Shown in pieces: positions 1 to 10,854 of a DNA stretch of 64,000 nt. The translations under genes were made by a program, and so were the position numbers. Source of the stretch: Simmondsia chinensis (lineage: Eukaryota; Streptophyta; Magnoliopsida; Caryophyllales; Simmondsiaceae); the NCBI GenBank assembly GCA_018398585.1, contig JAGTTD010000011.1:32608164-32672163 (forward strand), read 5' to 3'. The notes below the pieces were generated by a model that saw only the letters and a program-made list of their open reading frames with translations, ran no database searches and was not told where the DNA came from. Positions within the stretch are counted from its first letter, which is position 1. Each line of letters opens with the position of its first letter.

Positions 1-161
1 CTCAGCAACGGGGATGCAGGGTATGGTGTATTCAGGACATATACCACGTTGAGCGTCATGATCAAGAAGTGCATCTTCCTCTGCCAACGGCGGAAATTCC
101 CGCCATCAAAACGGTCCAATTTGACGAAATTCGTGGTCATCTCTCTCAATGATGAAGCCAT
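1..161 (-). CDS. Ty1/copia gag N-terminus (partial, runs off window)
   Basis: Reading the minus strand from an ATG at 161 to the window edge gives an open frame starting MASSLREMTTNFVKLDRF and continuing with GGNFRRWQRKMHF and VYVLNTPYP. This is the N-terminal gag segment typical of plant Ty1/copia elements (hydrophobic and Trp-containing, ahead of the UBN2-like region). The rest of gag and pol would lie to the left of the window. The likely 5' LTR lies at higher coordinates (about 206-930). No stop is present in the visible 53 codons, so the element may be fairly young. Call is by family resemblance. Confidence 0.75.
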   Translation of the reverse strand, partial: MASSLREMTTNFVKLDRFDGGNFRRWQRKMHFLIMTLNVVYVLNTPYPASPLL

Positions 162-406
162 GTCAAACCCAAAATCCCAAACGTGAAAATTAGGTCTTAA
201 GATTGTTGGAGTTAACACTTGTAAAATCAAGAAAACGGGTATCTATCAGATCTTCAGGTTTCGAGGCGTGAAGTCACTCTCCTAAGACTTATTTCAGCGT
301 GTGAAATAGTCTCGGGGATACAACGATAACCAAGTAAAGTGGAGTGAAAGTATGTAAAGGGAGATGTATGGAGATGTAAGAGAACGACCGTTTTCAAATG
401 CAAAGA

Positions 407-474
407 CACTTTTTCATCATCATTCATCAACCAAATTGGTCACTTTTTCATCATCATTCATCAACCAAATTGGT
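407..474. repeat. 34-bp direct tandem repeat, two units
   Basis: The units 407-440 and 441-474 are identical, each running from cactttttcatc to caaattggt. They sit inside the putative copia LTR. This looks like a recent local duplication. Confidence 0.9.
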
Positions 475-582
475 GGGAAATTTATAATAGATCAAGTGAA
501 AGAAGACGTCCCAAAACATACCCCAAAAAAGGGGTGCAAAAACCCGGGAAGTTATCGCGCGAAAATTGGGAAAAAATGACAT

Positions 583-704
583 TGTGTGTCAACACACAGT
601 TCTGCAGGCTCGGTTCTGTTGATCTGTGTGTTCGACACACGGGCCCTGTGTGTCGACACACACCTCTGCATCCCTGTTTCTGTGAGAATGTGTGTCGACA
701 CACA
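583..704. repeat. Array of four near-identical 16-bp palindromes
   Basis: TGTGTGTCGACACACA, or one-base variants of it, occurs at 583-598, 625-640, 647-662 and 689-704. Start-to-start spacings are 42, 22 and 42 bp, so the array is two copies of a roughly 64-bp unit each holding two palindromes. In LTR orientation (minus) the array lies about 100 bp upstream of a TATA-like run. It could be a binding-site array in the U3 region; that role is inference. Confidence 0.8.
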
Positions 705-1198
705 TCCCAACACACATCAAAACATATCAAAACACTTAAAACACACATTTGGAACCAATTTCAAAACACTTCATTCACAAATTTTATTACATAATTTGAA
801 AATACATCAACATTCACTGCCTCATTTAAATCTCCAAATTTCTGGAATTCAATTGATCAAACTATCTCTACAATCAATCGAATCAGATAGTACTCAATCG
901 AACAGTTTAGCATATTAGATGAGGCCTTCTGAAATTGAAGGTGTTTAGCACAGGCTAATTTACTTGAACAGGCCCCATAGGGATCCTATGTTCACACCAA
1001 GCCGACATCCTTCTGTTCTCAAGAACAAGAGACAGTCAATTCTGCAGAAAAGTCAGCGCAGGCAGCTTGCTGGTTTGACTTCTTTTTTGGTTTTGCCTGG
1101 ATCCTTTGATTTGCATATAATCCACTCAAAAATTTGTCCAATAAAAGCAAGAGAAGTCTTGAGGAAAATAAAAAAGCAAGTCTATTTCTCATTCTGAC

Positions 1199-4100
1199 AT
1201 GGGAGTACTTGATGTCAAGATAGAGATAGAATCCTGGTGGAGGGAAAGAAACCATAGACTAGAAAGATTGAAACGAGTTCCACCAGCCGGAAATACTCAT
1301 CCCAGTACTGATCCAAGTTCAAGCTCATCATCAACCAACAATGGAGAAACACAACCAGAAAATTCTGCACCGGAACCAGTATGTCAAGAAGCCACTAAGG
1401 GCAGAATCATGCCCCTTAAACTTTACTGGGCTGCGAGGAGGAACAATGTTGATGGATTCCTCACTGCAATGGAGGAAGTCTCAGCAGAGATGGGTTTGCC
1501 TTGCACTGAGATCTTCAAGCAAGTTAGTCCCTCTGGGAACTCACTGCTCCACTTAGCCGCAAAAAGTGGGGGTGAAAAGACTGTGAGACTGATAGCTTAC
1601 CACTATCCATCTCTTCTTATGAAGCAGAACCTGCAGGGGGATACGGCGTTGCACCTTGCAGCACGAGCCGGTCACTACTCAGTGGTAAATATTTTGGTCC
1701 GGCTCAGGGAGGACTGGGTGCACCTGCTAGCCAGCGACAGTGAGATTCAGACGCTGAGATCTCTACCGCAGGACAGGAAGCTGTTGAGGGTAAGGAATGG
1801 CAATGGAAACACAGCCTTGCATGAGGCCTTGATGAATGAACAGAAATGGCTTCCTTTTGTTCTGGGTGGGGAAGATCCTGAGCTATCTTGCTACCTAAAT
1901 AACGAAGGAAAGTCTCCAATTTATTTGGCTGCTGAAGTTGGGAATCGTCATTATCTTGATTCAATGCTCCGTATTTCGGACCGAATTGAGAACAAGGATG
2001 ACCGGCTCAAAGGACGATCGCCTCTTCTTGCTGCCATAATGAAGCGGAACAAAGGTGCTGTATAGTAATGGTCTTATGATCTTTGTCTATCTTTGTTTAA
2101 AATTTCACCAGGCCTTAGACCTAACAATGGAGTTGTCATAGATAAGGTCTACGTATAAGGCTAAGTGGGATTCTATCCTAAAATTAACTGATATTAGATA
2201 GGTTGCGTATATCCCCCCTCCCACGCGCAGCGACCCTACTTAGGCGGGAGCCCTTGAGGCACTGGGTTGTTGTTATTTGTAGATAGAGTAACTTAGTACA
2301 CTTATATGTTGATCTCTTCTCTTACAATTTTAATGTAGGATTTCTTATTAGACTCATGTGTAAAGTAGTCAATAGTTTTGGCTAGAGGGTGAGCGAGCCA
2401 TGGTGTAGTTGGTACAGGTTGGTAATACAAACGTCAAGTATCAATAACAGGCTCTGCAAACAAAGTGGAGCAAGGCTATGCTAATATGATCCTATCCACT
2501 TTGGCGGGAGCTTAAGAGCTTTGAGCACTAGTGCTGTTTGTTATGATTTTTGTGGTATGTATTCTAGGAGTTTCCGACCACTGCATAATTATAATCAAGT
2601 CTTTTTTTCTCTAATAATCCAGGATTAATCGACTTAATATTAGAGAACGAGCTGAGATACATCAACCTGCAAGATGAAGAAGGCAGAACTCCACTTCATC
2701 ATGCAGCGTCCATGGGATATATTGACGAGGTTTGTTACTTATTGAGCAAAGGTGCTTCCAGCTCCATGCAAAGGGACAACAATGGCTTCTTTCCAGTTCA
2801 ACTGGCAGCCATGGAAGGCCACGTCCAAGTACTGGAGGAGTTGCTGCAGCACTGTCCTGACGCAGGGGAAATGCTCAATCGTAATGGTGATAACATCCTT
2901 CATCTTGCAGCTGAGAATGGAAAAAAGAATGTTGTCGACTATGTTTTTAGAACTTCGACACTCGGGTGTTTGTTAAACGAGAAAAACTGCAACGGGGATA
3001 CACCATTGCACTTGGCCACCGTGAACTGGCACCCCGAGATTGTCAGTAGAATGACATGGGATAAGAGAGTGGATTTGAAGATTTTAAACAATGAAGGGTT
3101 TACTGCACTCAATGCTGCGGAGTTTTACATGGAAAAATCAGCCTCCTTTCATATGGTAGGAGCATAATTCCCTTTAAGTAAAAGGCATTGCATATTTTTG
3201 AGGGCACGGAAAACATATGACCCTAGTGCCCCTTTGCTGGTGTGTCCTAATGATGCATGTTTTAGATTTGCATTTAGACCATGATATTAAATGTTGTATC
3301 TTGTTTGAGCACCGTGAGTATAAAGCTTTTCATGCTCTTCACCCATTAGTTTAAACTTTTGTAATAGTTGGTCGTTTGATATGGTGTCAGTCTTTTTGAG
3401 TGATAGGTAACAAGTTCGAACACCGACAACCCTCAGTTTCAATAGTATTATTATTTCAGCATAGGGTATGAAGTGAACCTATACATTTCCCACTATTGAA
3501 GTCCAATAGACATTCGTAGGAGACGGCATGTTAAGAGTATAAAACCATTTCTAGGTGAGCTTTTGAAGTAGTTGATTTCTTGACAAGAACTTCCATTTGG
3601 TCTTTTGTGTAGCAGCTCACACGGACAGCATTGAAAGCAGCTGGTGCGCCACGAGCTCCAAGACGAATCCAGGCTCCAAAACCACGCAGGCAAGACCGAT
3701 ATGCATCGGATTCCCAACCGTTAAACACTGAAAACTACAAGGAAAGAGTCAACACACTTCTGTTAGTTTCAACTCTAGTTGCAACTGTAACCTTTGCAGC
3801 TGGCTTCACAATGCCTGGAGGCTATAACTCCTCAGACCCAGATCAAGGGATCGCGACTCTGCTGCTCCACAACGCTTTTTATATTTTTGTTCTATGTGAC
3901 ACCATAGCCATGTACAGCTCCATCATGGTTGCAGTCACCCTCATCTGGGCTCAGCTGGGTGACTCCAATCTGGTGCTCAATGCGCTCCGGTTGGCGCATC
4001 CCTTGCTGGGTTTTGCTCTTGCAATGGTGTCGTTGGCATTCATGGCGGGCGTATATCTTGTTGTAAGCAAACTCAAATGGCTTGCTTATACCGTACTCAC

Positions 4101-4272
4101 AATGGGTTTGATCTTTCTTGTCACTCTTCTTGCGCTTTTCTGTCCCCTTTGCTTCCCATATGCTTCCAGAAATTGCTTCCTTCGGTACCTTACTTATTAT
4201 CCTTTTCATCTGTTGGTGCTAGTAACTTGTCAGCGAAACAAAGATCAAGTTGTTGGATGGGCTAAACAATAA
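1199..4272 (+). CDS. Ankyrin-repeat membrane protein with PGG domain (ACD6-like)
   Basis: Three exons, 1199-2054, 2623-3155 and 3613-4272, join in frame with GT-AG introns to give about 682 residues. Residues ~70-460 hold ankyrin repeats, seen as repeated motifs such as GNSLLHLAAKSG, GDTALHLAARAGH, GRTPLHHAASMGY and GDTPLHLATVNWH. The last exon encodes a PGG domain (MPGG at 530-533, after TFAAGFT) with about four hydrophobic helices, ending in a short basic tail. This is the architecture of plant ACD6-type proteins, membrane proteins linked to salicylic-acid defence and cell death; the specific role here is inferred from the family. The ATG at 1199 is the first in frame; one at 1410 (MPLKLYWAARR) is an alternative. 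The acceptor of exon 3 could also be 3 bp later. A decayed copy of the 3' half lies at 12.0-12.7 kb. Confidence 0.88.
2197..2278 (+). mobile_element. 5'-truncated SINE/LINE tail in ankyrin intron 1
   Basis: The shared tail module is recognisable (ggttgcgtatat, ttaggcgggagccctt, gaggcactggg, then a ttgttgtt tail). It is flanked by tagata on both sides. Copy 2 has the uninterrupted site (gatattagataaagtag near 10400), so this insertion post-dates the segmental duplication. Confidence 0.75.
3315..3585 (+). mobile_element. Old TRIM-like element in ankyrin intron 2
   Basis: Two degenerate ~70-bp terminal repeats (ending ...tttgata and ...ttcttgaca) flank a primer-site-like tggtgtcag and an internal segment ending in the purine-rich aggagacggca. 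Its orthologous position in copy 2 (11673-11981) holds the same element, so it predates the duplication. The 3' LTR ends about 30 bp before the exon 3 acceptor. Confidence 0.6.
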
Positions 4273-4946
4273 AGTTTAAAGATATGTTCTGTATGTTAAT
4301 TCTACTACTTTTACATGATATCTGGGTTCTTTTATTTGGGTTAAAAGATCTGTTTTGCAGGTTACTGTTTAGATCATGTCTTTACTCTAGTTACTTGCAG
4401 CGATGCATTAGAGCATTCACCCATCAGTTTAGGTTTTCGGTATAGTTAGTTCTTGACATAGTATTAGAGCTTTGTGAATCTACATATTATTTGAAGCTTA
4501 AACATGCCACTAAATTAGAACAAATCATAAAATCTAGAGAAATGTAGTTTGATCCTTCCATGTGGTATAACTAATAGCAGATTTTGGCTGCTTGAAGCAA
4601 AATAGCATAATGAAATACTTATTTATGCAGGAAAATCAAACTGGACAGGAAAATGCTGATTGTATAACCTAATTTATTCACTTTTTTTATTCTTATGATA
4701 TGATAATGTCACTTCACCAATGCCACCATCACTATAACACATTCTTCAATCTAAATCTCAAATTTCAATGTTTTCTTCAACCTCCTCCACTAACGGTACG
4801 ACGCTAATTACGTGTTTGCTATCATTTTTTATTTATAATGTTTCCGTTTTGAGAAACTAAACAACATGTCTCCAAAACACGATTTAAGTTTCTAAAAGAC
4901 TTAAAACTACGAACAAAAACGAGACCAAACATGCCCAAAAAGCCAA
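4273..4946. other. AT-rich spacer 3' of the ankyrin gene
   Basis: Probable 3' UTR, followed by a TRIM LTR fragment with primer-site remnant (about 4411-4480: cacccatcagttta ... cttgacatagtattagagc). Collinear with 12660-13430 in copy 2. No coding signal seen. Confidence 0.6.
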
Positions 4947-5288
4947 TCAAACATCTCCATCAGTACAAAACATCTGAAGGAGACCACCAAAGTCATTGGA
5001 GAGCGGCGGGTAGGTGAATATCTCAGAGAAGCAGTGGGGTGAGAAGTGAAGAATGGCACTGCAACAAGGCTCACTTATAAACACTCTATATGTAGTAAGT
5101 GCACTTGCAATGTCAGTGGCGCGGCCTGGCACAGTCAAAATGTGAATAGCAAAGCAGTGGCCTGGTATTGCCAGCCCCTTTGGGCTCGCACTTGGACTCC
5201 GTACTCAAGTCATGGCTGTTGTTGTCAGAGTCAATGATGTAGCCATGACTAGGATCATTGGGATCAATGTGCTAGCATGAATGGCCAT
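4947..5288 (-). pseudogene. Prolamin-like (ECA1-type) secreted peptide gene, decayed copy
   Basis: The minus strand from an ATG at 5286-5288 begins with the same signal-peptide-like sequence as the intact copy at 13431-13772 (MAIHASTLIPMILVMATS). It then meets a TGA at 5205-5207, at the codon that is CAA in the intact copy. Further down, one conserved cysteine has become arginine (VPGR instead of VPGC). The rest remains readable (YRVFISEPCCSAIL, FGGLLQMFC). A 27-bp poly-T followed by nine G lies immediately upstream (5298-5333) and is absent from the other copy. I read this as the dead partner of a duplicated pair. Confidence 0.8.
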
Positions 5289-5292
5289 ATGG

Positions 5293-5297
<5 letters not shown>

Positions 5298-5324
<27 letters not shown>

Positions 5325-5333
5325 GGGGGGGGG
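5298..5333 (+). repeat. Poly-T/poly-G tract (T27 then G9)
   Basis: Homopolymer run directly upstream of the decayed prolamin-like gene; copy 2 has ordinary sequence here. It is also a likely sequencing-error hotspot. Confidence 0.85.
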
Positions 5334-5339
5334 TGTGTT

Positions 5340-6411
5340 GTTAGGTTTGAAATGGGTTATGAGTGGGAAGGTTTTTTAGTACATGGGCATTAATAGAGAT
5401 TAAGGGAGTTAATTTTGGGGGGAGTTAATTTTGAAATTTGACTTGGGTTTTATGAGTAATTTCTAATCTTTGAATCTTTATTTCTGTGTCTTAATATGGA
5501 AAAGAATATAAAATTTTTCAAAAAAGTGCGCTTTTGTCTTCAATTGTCACATTTATGTCAGTCATGGAATTTGATTGATACAAAGGAGATCACAATCAAT
5601 CGCGGATGCATCTTTTTAAACCTTCTATGGAGGACAGACTCGAGAGTATCCAATAGCGCCTCAATTCGAGTTACGCATAGCAGACCCCTGAACTGCGGAA
5701 GGGATATGATGATCATTACTTCACCATCCAATCGACAACCATATTTGCTTCTCTGAAAACATTTATGAATCTAATATCCTTATTGTTGAATTCTTCATCA
5801 TCAGGACGTCCTCAGCAATTTTCTAGACCTTCTACGGAGGTGTGAAATTCCCATTGGGGACATTAATTACAATCTCATTGTGTTCTTCACTTGGAGATTT
5901 TCAAACCCCGGTTTGATTGCTCTCAGGACATCATCTCTTGCTTAGCCACTACCTTAGCTACTATATTGGACGCATTGCCTAGTTGTCTAGGTCCTCTAAG
6001 AATGGAACAACTTGCCTATTCTCCAATGATGTTGCTTGCAAATACCGACACCCAATTCTTCGAGTCATTAAAATTTACCTTGACACTCTCCAAACTTGGA
6101 CTTTGCCCAGTAACCCACCCTATCTTTTCCTCCTGGAGGGCACATTGCCAATTTCATTGATGCCAACATGATCATTCATCCAACTTCGAAACGCCACTCT
6201 CAGATCACTTTCTTAGCTAAGGCCAACCGTCTAGCTGGATGGCTGCTCTTGCCCCTGAAGATTGTCTCATTCATATCTTTCTAGATGCGTTAAGCCAGTG
6301 CTGCAAATGTCAAACTGTTATTAAGGCTTCTTTGTCCCTACTAGCCCTTCATTGAGTCAACTCCTTTAGGAAGGTGTTGGCCCTCATACCTTCAAGGACC
6401 ACTCACCGTTC
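5340..6411. other. Degenerate, possibly once-coding block shared with copy 2
   Basis: Collinear in pieces with about 13800-14600. Short translations such as MAALAPEDCLIHIF (from 6239) faintly resemble the start of an F-box, but stops and indels break every frame and I cannot assign a family. Treat as unresolved duplicated sequence. Confidence 0.35.
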
Positions 6412-7572
6412 ACTGCTATAATGCCCCCATATCATATACCAAATAGGTTTAAGTCAAAAAGGACGCTACATGGCCGTACTATAATGAATCCCCTCATCAT
6501 AGTACGAAGCCCAGAAACTTCCAATTCATAATTCCTCAAGTTACATAAAAGTTCAATTAGTAAATAATATGTCCAATCCCAAACAACATCTAAACTAACA
6601 ATTAAAACCAATAGTACAATTATCAAAAATTACAATACCTCAAATAGTCAATAATATCCCACTATGGAAATATTTAATACTTAAACTACAAAAATTAAAT
6701 TAATTCTCAAAATAGGAAGCCGCTCTATCTTCCTCGTTTTTCAGGAAATTGCCATGAGCTACTAATCTAGAAAGTAAAGGAATTGGGTAAGTAAGCAACA
6801 CGTTTAGCAAGTACATTCCACACCTTACCCGAATCAGATATATTATTTTAAACGGCATTTACCTTCAAAGTTTCATGTTACAAAAAACACAAATCACCAC
6901 TTTATATTTTAATTTATTTCATAAGAGCTCTTGGTAAAACTCACAGATCAATTGGAAACTACGGCCGATATTATTCCCGCGACAGGGTCACAGATCGACA
7001 TTCACATTTTTCGCATTCGAATCGATTCTAAGTCAATAGACCCAATAGGGTCAATGTAGTACCTATCAGTTCAGAAGAACTGACAGACAAATTTGAGACT
7101 ACGTGCCGATATTATTCCCATGACAGGGTTACAGATCGACTTTCACATTTTTCACATTCTTTCCTCGAAAGACCCCTAAGGGTCACGTAGTTATTTGTGA
7201 GCTCTTTCCATAAAACCTTTCAATTCAAATAACAAGTTCACAATAATTTCTTTCTCAAAATCAAAAGTACATATTCCTTTAAAAATTCACATATTTCGAC
7301 GTCAAATCAACGTATAAATCAATATAATTCAAATCATAAGAGTAGAAATCACACAATCAATCAAACATATATGCCTGAACCTATTTTAACAAACTAATAA
7401 ATCCTTCAAAATATAATCTCATACATTAAATCATGTAAAGCAATTTTCATATTTCACAAACAAGTAGGGAAAGTAGTAAGTATACCTTCACTATCTTCTA
7501 ATCTAATATTTGGACTCTTATTGTGAATTAGCTTTAAAACCTATCAAGAGTGGGATCGGAATTGAGGATTGA

Positions 7573-7601
7573 TGAGAGAGAGAGAGAGAGAAGAGAGAGA
7601 G
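7573..7601. repeat. GA microsatellite
   Basis: Run of GA dinucleotides with one AA interruption inside the solo LTR. Confidence 0.9.
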
Positions 7602-7910
7602 AATTGGTTGGAAGAGGGGGAAAGAGAAGAGAAAACTAGGGTTTAAATCCCTTTCCTCTTTTATATATATAAATTTATAACCCTGATACTACTAATAGAC
7701 CCTTCTAAAATTAGCCCATTATATTTATTCATGACCCAGTCGAAATATTAATCAGTTCTAATTGTTTTATAATATCTACCCAATTTAATTAGATCGGGTT
7801 TCGCATACGTAGCCCAATTTAATTACCCAGGGGGTTTCACATATTATAATACATAGTCCAATTTAATTACCCCGAGTTTCATATATTATAATACTCAGTC
7901 TAATTTAATC

Positions 7911-8284
7911 GAGATGGCCTTTGATAGAGCTCAATGGAGAGCGAGAGTAGGGGTAGCTGATGTAGCGGCTTAGAGTAATGCGGCATACTATTGCTAGCAT
8001 AGGGTTTATAATGGGGATCTACTCCCTGTGATGTGCTTATGTACGTATGTGTGTATGGATATGGTTTATTTGCCTTATTATGTGCCGGGGAGTTGTCATA
8101 GACTTGACTAACCCTTTTCAGGATGCCTTGCTTCTAGGACGACAAGATCTTCAGGTTGGGGGTCCTCGGAAACAGCCTCTTTTCCACTCGGAAGGGGTAA
8201 GGCTGCGTACATCCACCGCTCAGACCCTGCTTTTGCGGGAGCCCGTGAGGCACTGGGAATGTTGTTGCTGTTTGGTGTTGTTGT
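7911..8284 (+). mobile_element. 5'-truncated RTE-type LINE carrying the SINE tail module
   Basis: Flanked by a perfect 15-bp target duplication, cagtctaatttaatc, at 7896-7910 and 8285-8299. The 5' end reads in frame EMAFDRAQWRARVGVADV then a stop, which resembles the C-terminus of plant RTE ORF2 proteins. About 200 bp of 3' UTR follow, then the module ggttgggggtcctcgg ... gcgggagcccgtgaggcac and a tail of TTG-like repeats. The same module ends the 5S-headed SINEs in this window. The LINE assignment is a family resemblance from a short peptide; the insertion itself is clear. Confidence 0.75.
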
Positions 8285-8619
8285 CAGTCTAATTTAATCA
8301 AACCGAGTATTACATCCTTATCCCCTTAAATAAGAGTTTTGTCCTGGAAAATTGCATCCTCAATTTAATTAGATAAGGTATTACAACTGCAACTTCCTAG
8401 TTACACTTGGACTTCGGACAGTGGGGAAAGAGGTGGTGCTAATTCCAAACTTGCACCACACAAAGGGCAAGCAATGGGAATCCAACACCCCCTTTGAGCT
8501 AAGTTTTATGCGTCCGTGAGCTCACTGTAAATCATATGCTACAAGAACATTCTATGTTTTGAATGGATATCAAGTTTTCAAATTGCTTTGTATCTCCATT
8601 CATTTCTTTTGTTCCATTC

Positions 8620-9508
8620 TGCTGAGATTTTTTTTTACCTCAAAATTAATATATAAAAGAAGAAAATAGAAAAAGAAAAAATCTGAAAAAAATCAGAAAA
8701 GAGAAAAATAAAAATGGAAAAGAAGAAAAAGAAAAAATGGGAAGTTGAGTCTTCCAAGTAAGGGTTGGGAAGTTTACTTCTACAAATAAACTAATATGTA
8801 TTATTGTCTTTTTTGCTTTAGTATTTTGTTATAAATAGAGGGATAGAAAGTGTAGAGGTGTGTAGAGAAAAAGAAAGAGAGCAAAATGTAGAGAGTGAGT
8901 TGGGTGTTGTAATGGAGTGCCCTAGGGGCACCCGGGTAGGGGGAATGTAAGAGAGAAAAAAATGTTGGTGAGTGTTTGTAAGTGTTTTTTTAATGTTGAG
9001 TGAATTTATCCGAACATGAAGAGAATCATGTTCGGGTAACATGTAAGATGTTGAGTGGGGGTTCACTTGAGTATGAAGAGAGTCATACTCGAGTGCCCTA
9101 TTTGAGTTAAGAAAGTTTTTGTAGCTTCCTCTGTCCAAAGCTAAATTGATTCGAGGGCTGGTGGCTTGCCGTTCAAAGCTACGTTGTGGGAGGGCTGGTG
9201 GCTTGCCATGCAAAGCTACATTAAGGAGGGTTGGTGACTCGCCGTGCAGCAGTTACACTAGAAGAGGATTGATGACTTACCGTGCAATAGTCACATTTGA
9301 GAGGATGATTGTAATATGGGTTGGGGATTTCAATTGGAGATTATAATCCTTAATTTCATAATGGATATTTTGGTACCCCGTTGGGTCACGTGGTTTTTCC
9401 CCTCTAGTTGAGAGTGGGTTACCACGTAAAAATATCGTGTGTCATTTCGTTGTTGCTTTTTATTGTTTTCCGCTTCCGCTTGTGCTTGATGTGTGATTTT
9501 TCCTAACA
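8620..9508 (+). mobile_element. Copia-type solo LTR
   Basis: Starts TGCTGAGA and ends CCTAACA. It is flanked by cattc/cattt (4 of 5 bases), and the paralogous site in copy 2 (near 14829) is uninterrupted. It contains a TATA-like ataaatag near 8832, short repeats of the type ggctggtggcttgcc (9155-9290), and an LTR-end-like stretch (ggtttttcccctc ... tcgttgttgc). No internal region remains. Confidence 0.65.
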
Positions 9509-9514
9509 CATTTT

Positions 9515-9760
9515 AGATTTTGGGTCAGCCAAGTTGCCAACTTAATACGGAACTCTCTCGACGTTGTAAACCCCCAACAAAAACCTTCCAGCTCATTAAT
9601 ATGGGGAATTGCCAAAATTAATTCACAAACATCCTCGGGAAGGACTCTATTCAACGCATCCCTATCCCATTCTTCATCCTTAATGAACTCCATAACCTTT
9701 AAGGTTGGATCCATAAACACGTCTACACGAGTCACAACGGATGCAAGGCTATTAGTCAAG
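9515..9760 (-). pseudogene. LINE ORF2 3'-region remnant (reverse-transcriptase tail)
   Basis: The minus-strand frame reads VMEFIKDEEWDRDALNRV, PEDVCELILAIPH and then TTSREFRIKLATW. This is the spacing of plant non-LTR retrotransposon proteins just before the zinc-binding region (W...L...F/L..ED...IL.IP, then GEFSVKSAYW). It is a fragment joined to LTR sequence at its 3' end. A matching fragment is at 14840-15060 in copy 2. Confidence 0.6.
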
Positions 9761-9974
9761 ACCTAGTCATCAAATCCAAAACAAAATACATTTACCATTT
9801 CAATTACCTACCTTGGGGATTTTCTAAGAATGTACCGCACCCCAATGATCTCTCTCCAAGAAGTAGAGTTTGTTTTCTTGGGAGTGTACTGAAACAAAGT
9901 TTTATTCTTCAGATATCTCACAATCACTAGTCTCACTCAAATATTTTCTAGATAAGAAATGACCTTCTACTACC

Positions 9975-10115
9975 ACCACCACCAATAACAACAGTCTAGT
10001 GTCTTAAAGAAATTTCCGCCAAAGCAAGGTCTGGAAGTGTAAGATATAAGCAACCCTACTCCTACATGGTTTTACCCTATTAAGAAGCTGTTTCCGAAAA
10101 GGCCTCGAGTCCTAA
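9975..10115 (-). mobile_element. Degenerate SINE/LINE tail
   Basis: The reverse complement contains cggaaacagcttc, a gggttgcttat-like stretch, gaccttgctttggcgg and then a ttgttattggtgg tail. It is a diverged copy of the tail module at the junction between the two segmental-duplication copies. Confidence 0.55.
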
Positions 10116-10196
10116 AAAGAACTGTACTTGCCAAATAAAAATAGACATGTCTAATGCAAACAAGTAAACAAATATTACTCAAGTTAAATAAAATAG

Positions 10197-10262
10197 TACA
10201 ACAACAACAACAACAACAGTCCCAATGCCAAAGGCTCCCGCGAAAGCAGGGTCCGGGGGGCT
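10197..10262 (-). mobile_element. Truncated SINE tail at the duplication breakpoint
   Basis: Begins with six or more CAA units (tail), then ggctcccgcgaaagcaggg and ccggggggctg. It ends exactly where homology to the ankyrin exon 1/intron 1 boundary starts (gatagtaatg). The left edge of copy 2 therefore coincides with a SINE tail. Confidence 0.7.
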
Positions 10263-10440
10263 GGATAGTAATGTTCTTGTAATCTTTGTATTTCGTTGTT
10301 TTTGTAAAATTTCACAAGGCCTCAGATCTAGCAATGGAGTTGTCATATATAAGGTCCACGTATAAGTCAAAATGGGTTCTATCCTAAAATCAATGGATAT
10401 TAGATAAAGTAGCTTAGTACACTTATATGGTGATCTCTTA

Positions 10441-10707
<267 letters not shown>

Positions 10708-10854
10708 TCATTCTCTTACAATTTTAATGTAGGATTTCTTATTAGACTTATGTGTGAAGTAGTTAATAGTTGTGGCTAGAGGGTGAGCGAGCCATGGTGG
10801 AATCGGTAAAGGTTCGTAATACAAACGTCAAGCATTAATAACAGGCTCTGCATA

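Larger units (their letters stand above)
206..930 (-). mobile_element. Probable copia LTR and leader (minus orientation)
   Basis: The position between the gag start at 161 and unrelated sequence after about 0.95 kb fits the 5' LTR of the element at the window edge. The plus strand begins TGTTGGAG at 206, a plausible LTR terminus (TG/CA type), and a degraded primer-site-like stretch lies just before it. A TATA-like run (tttataata) lies near 481-490. The outer end is not certain because no second LTR is in view. Confidence 0.4.
6417..8385 (-). mobile_element. Solo LTR, Ty3/gypsy type, with nested LINE
   Basis: Bounded by the 5-bp direct repeat ACTGC (6412-6416 and 8386-8390); copy 2 has the empty site ttcactgcaacctcc near 14591. 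On the minus strand it starts TGTAATACC and ends GGCATTATA, a terminus style common in plant chromovirus LTRs. No internal coding region is present, so it is a solo LTR. Inside are two degenerate copies of a ~75-bp block (gccgatattattccc... at ~6963 and ~7103), a GA microsatellite, and an RTE LINE fragment (7911-8284). Confidence 0.7.
2056..9950 (+). repeat. Tandem segmental duplication, copy 1
   Basis: This stretch is collinear with 10262-15243: end of ankyrin exon 1/intron 1, intron 2, PGG exon, downstream AT-rich spacer, prolamin-like gene, an unresolved degenerate block, and a LINE remnant. Copy 1 is longer because of a gypsy-type solo LTR (6417-8385) and a copia-type solo LTR (8620-9508). 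Its left edge falls at the end of ankyrin exon 1, and its right edge near 9950 just before a SINE-type tail. Confidence 0.85.

Noticed and set aside
8818..9213. A 131-codon minus-strand open frame
   Set aside because: It lies wholly inside a copia-type solo LTR, is low complexity and has no domain.
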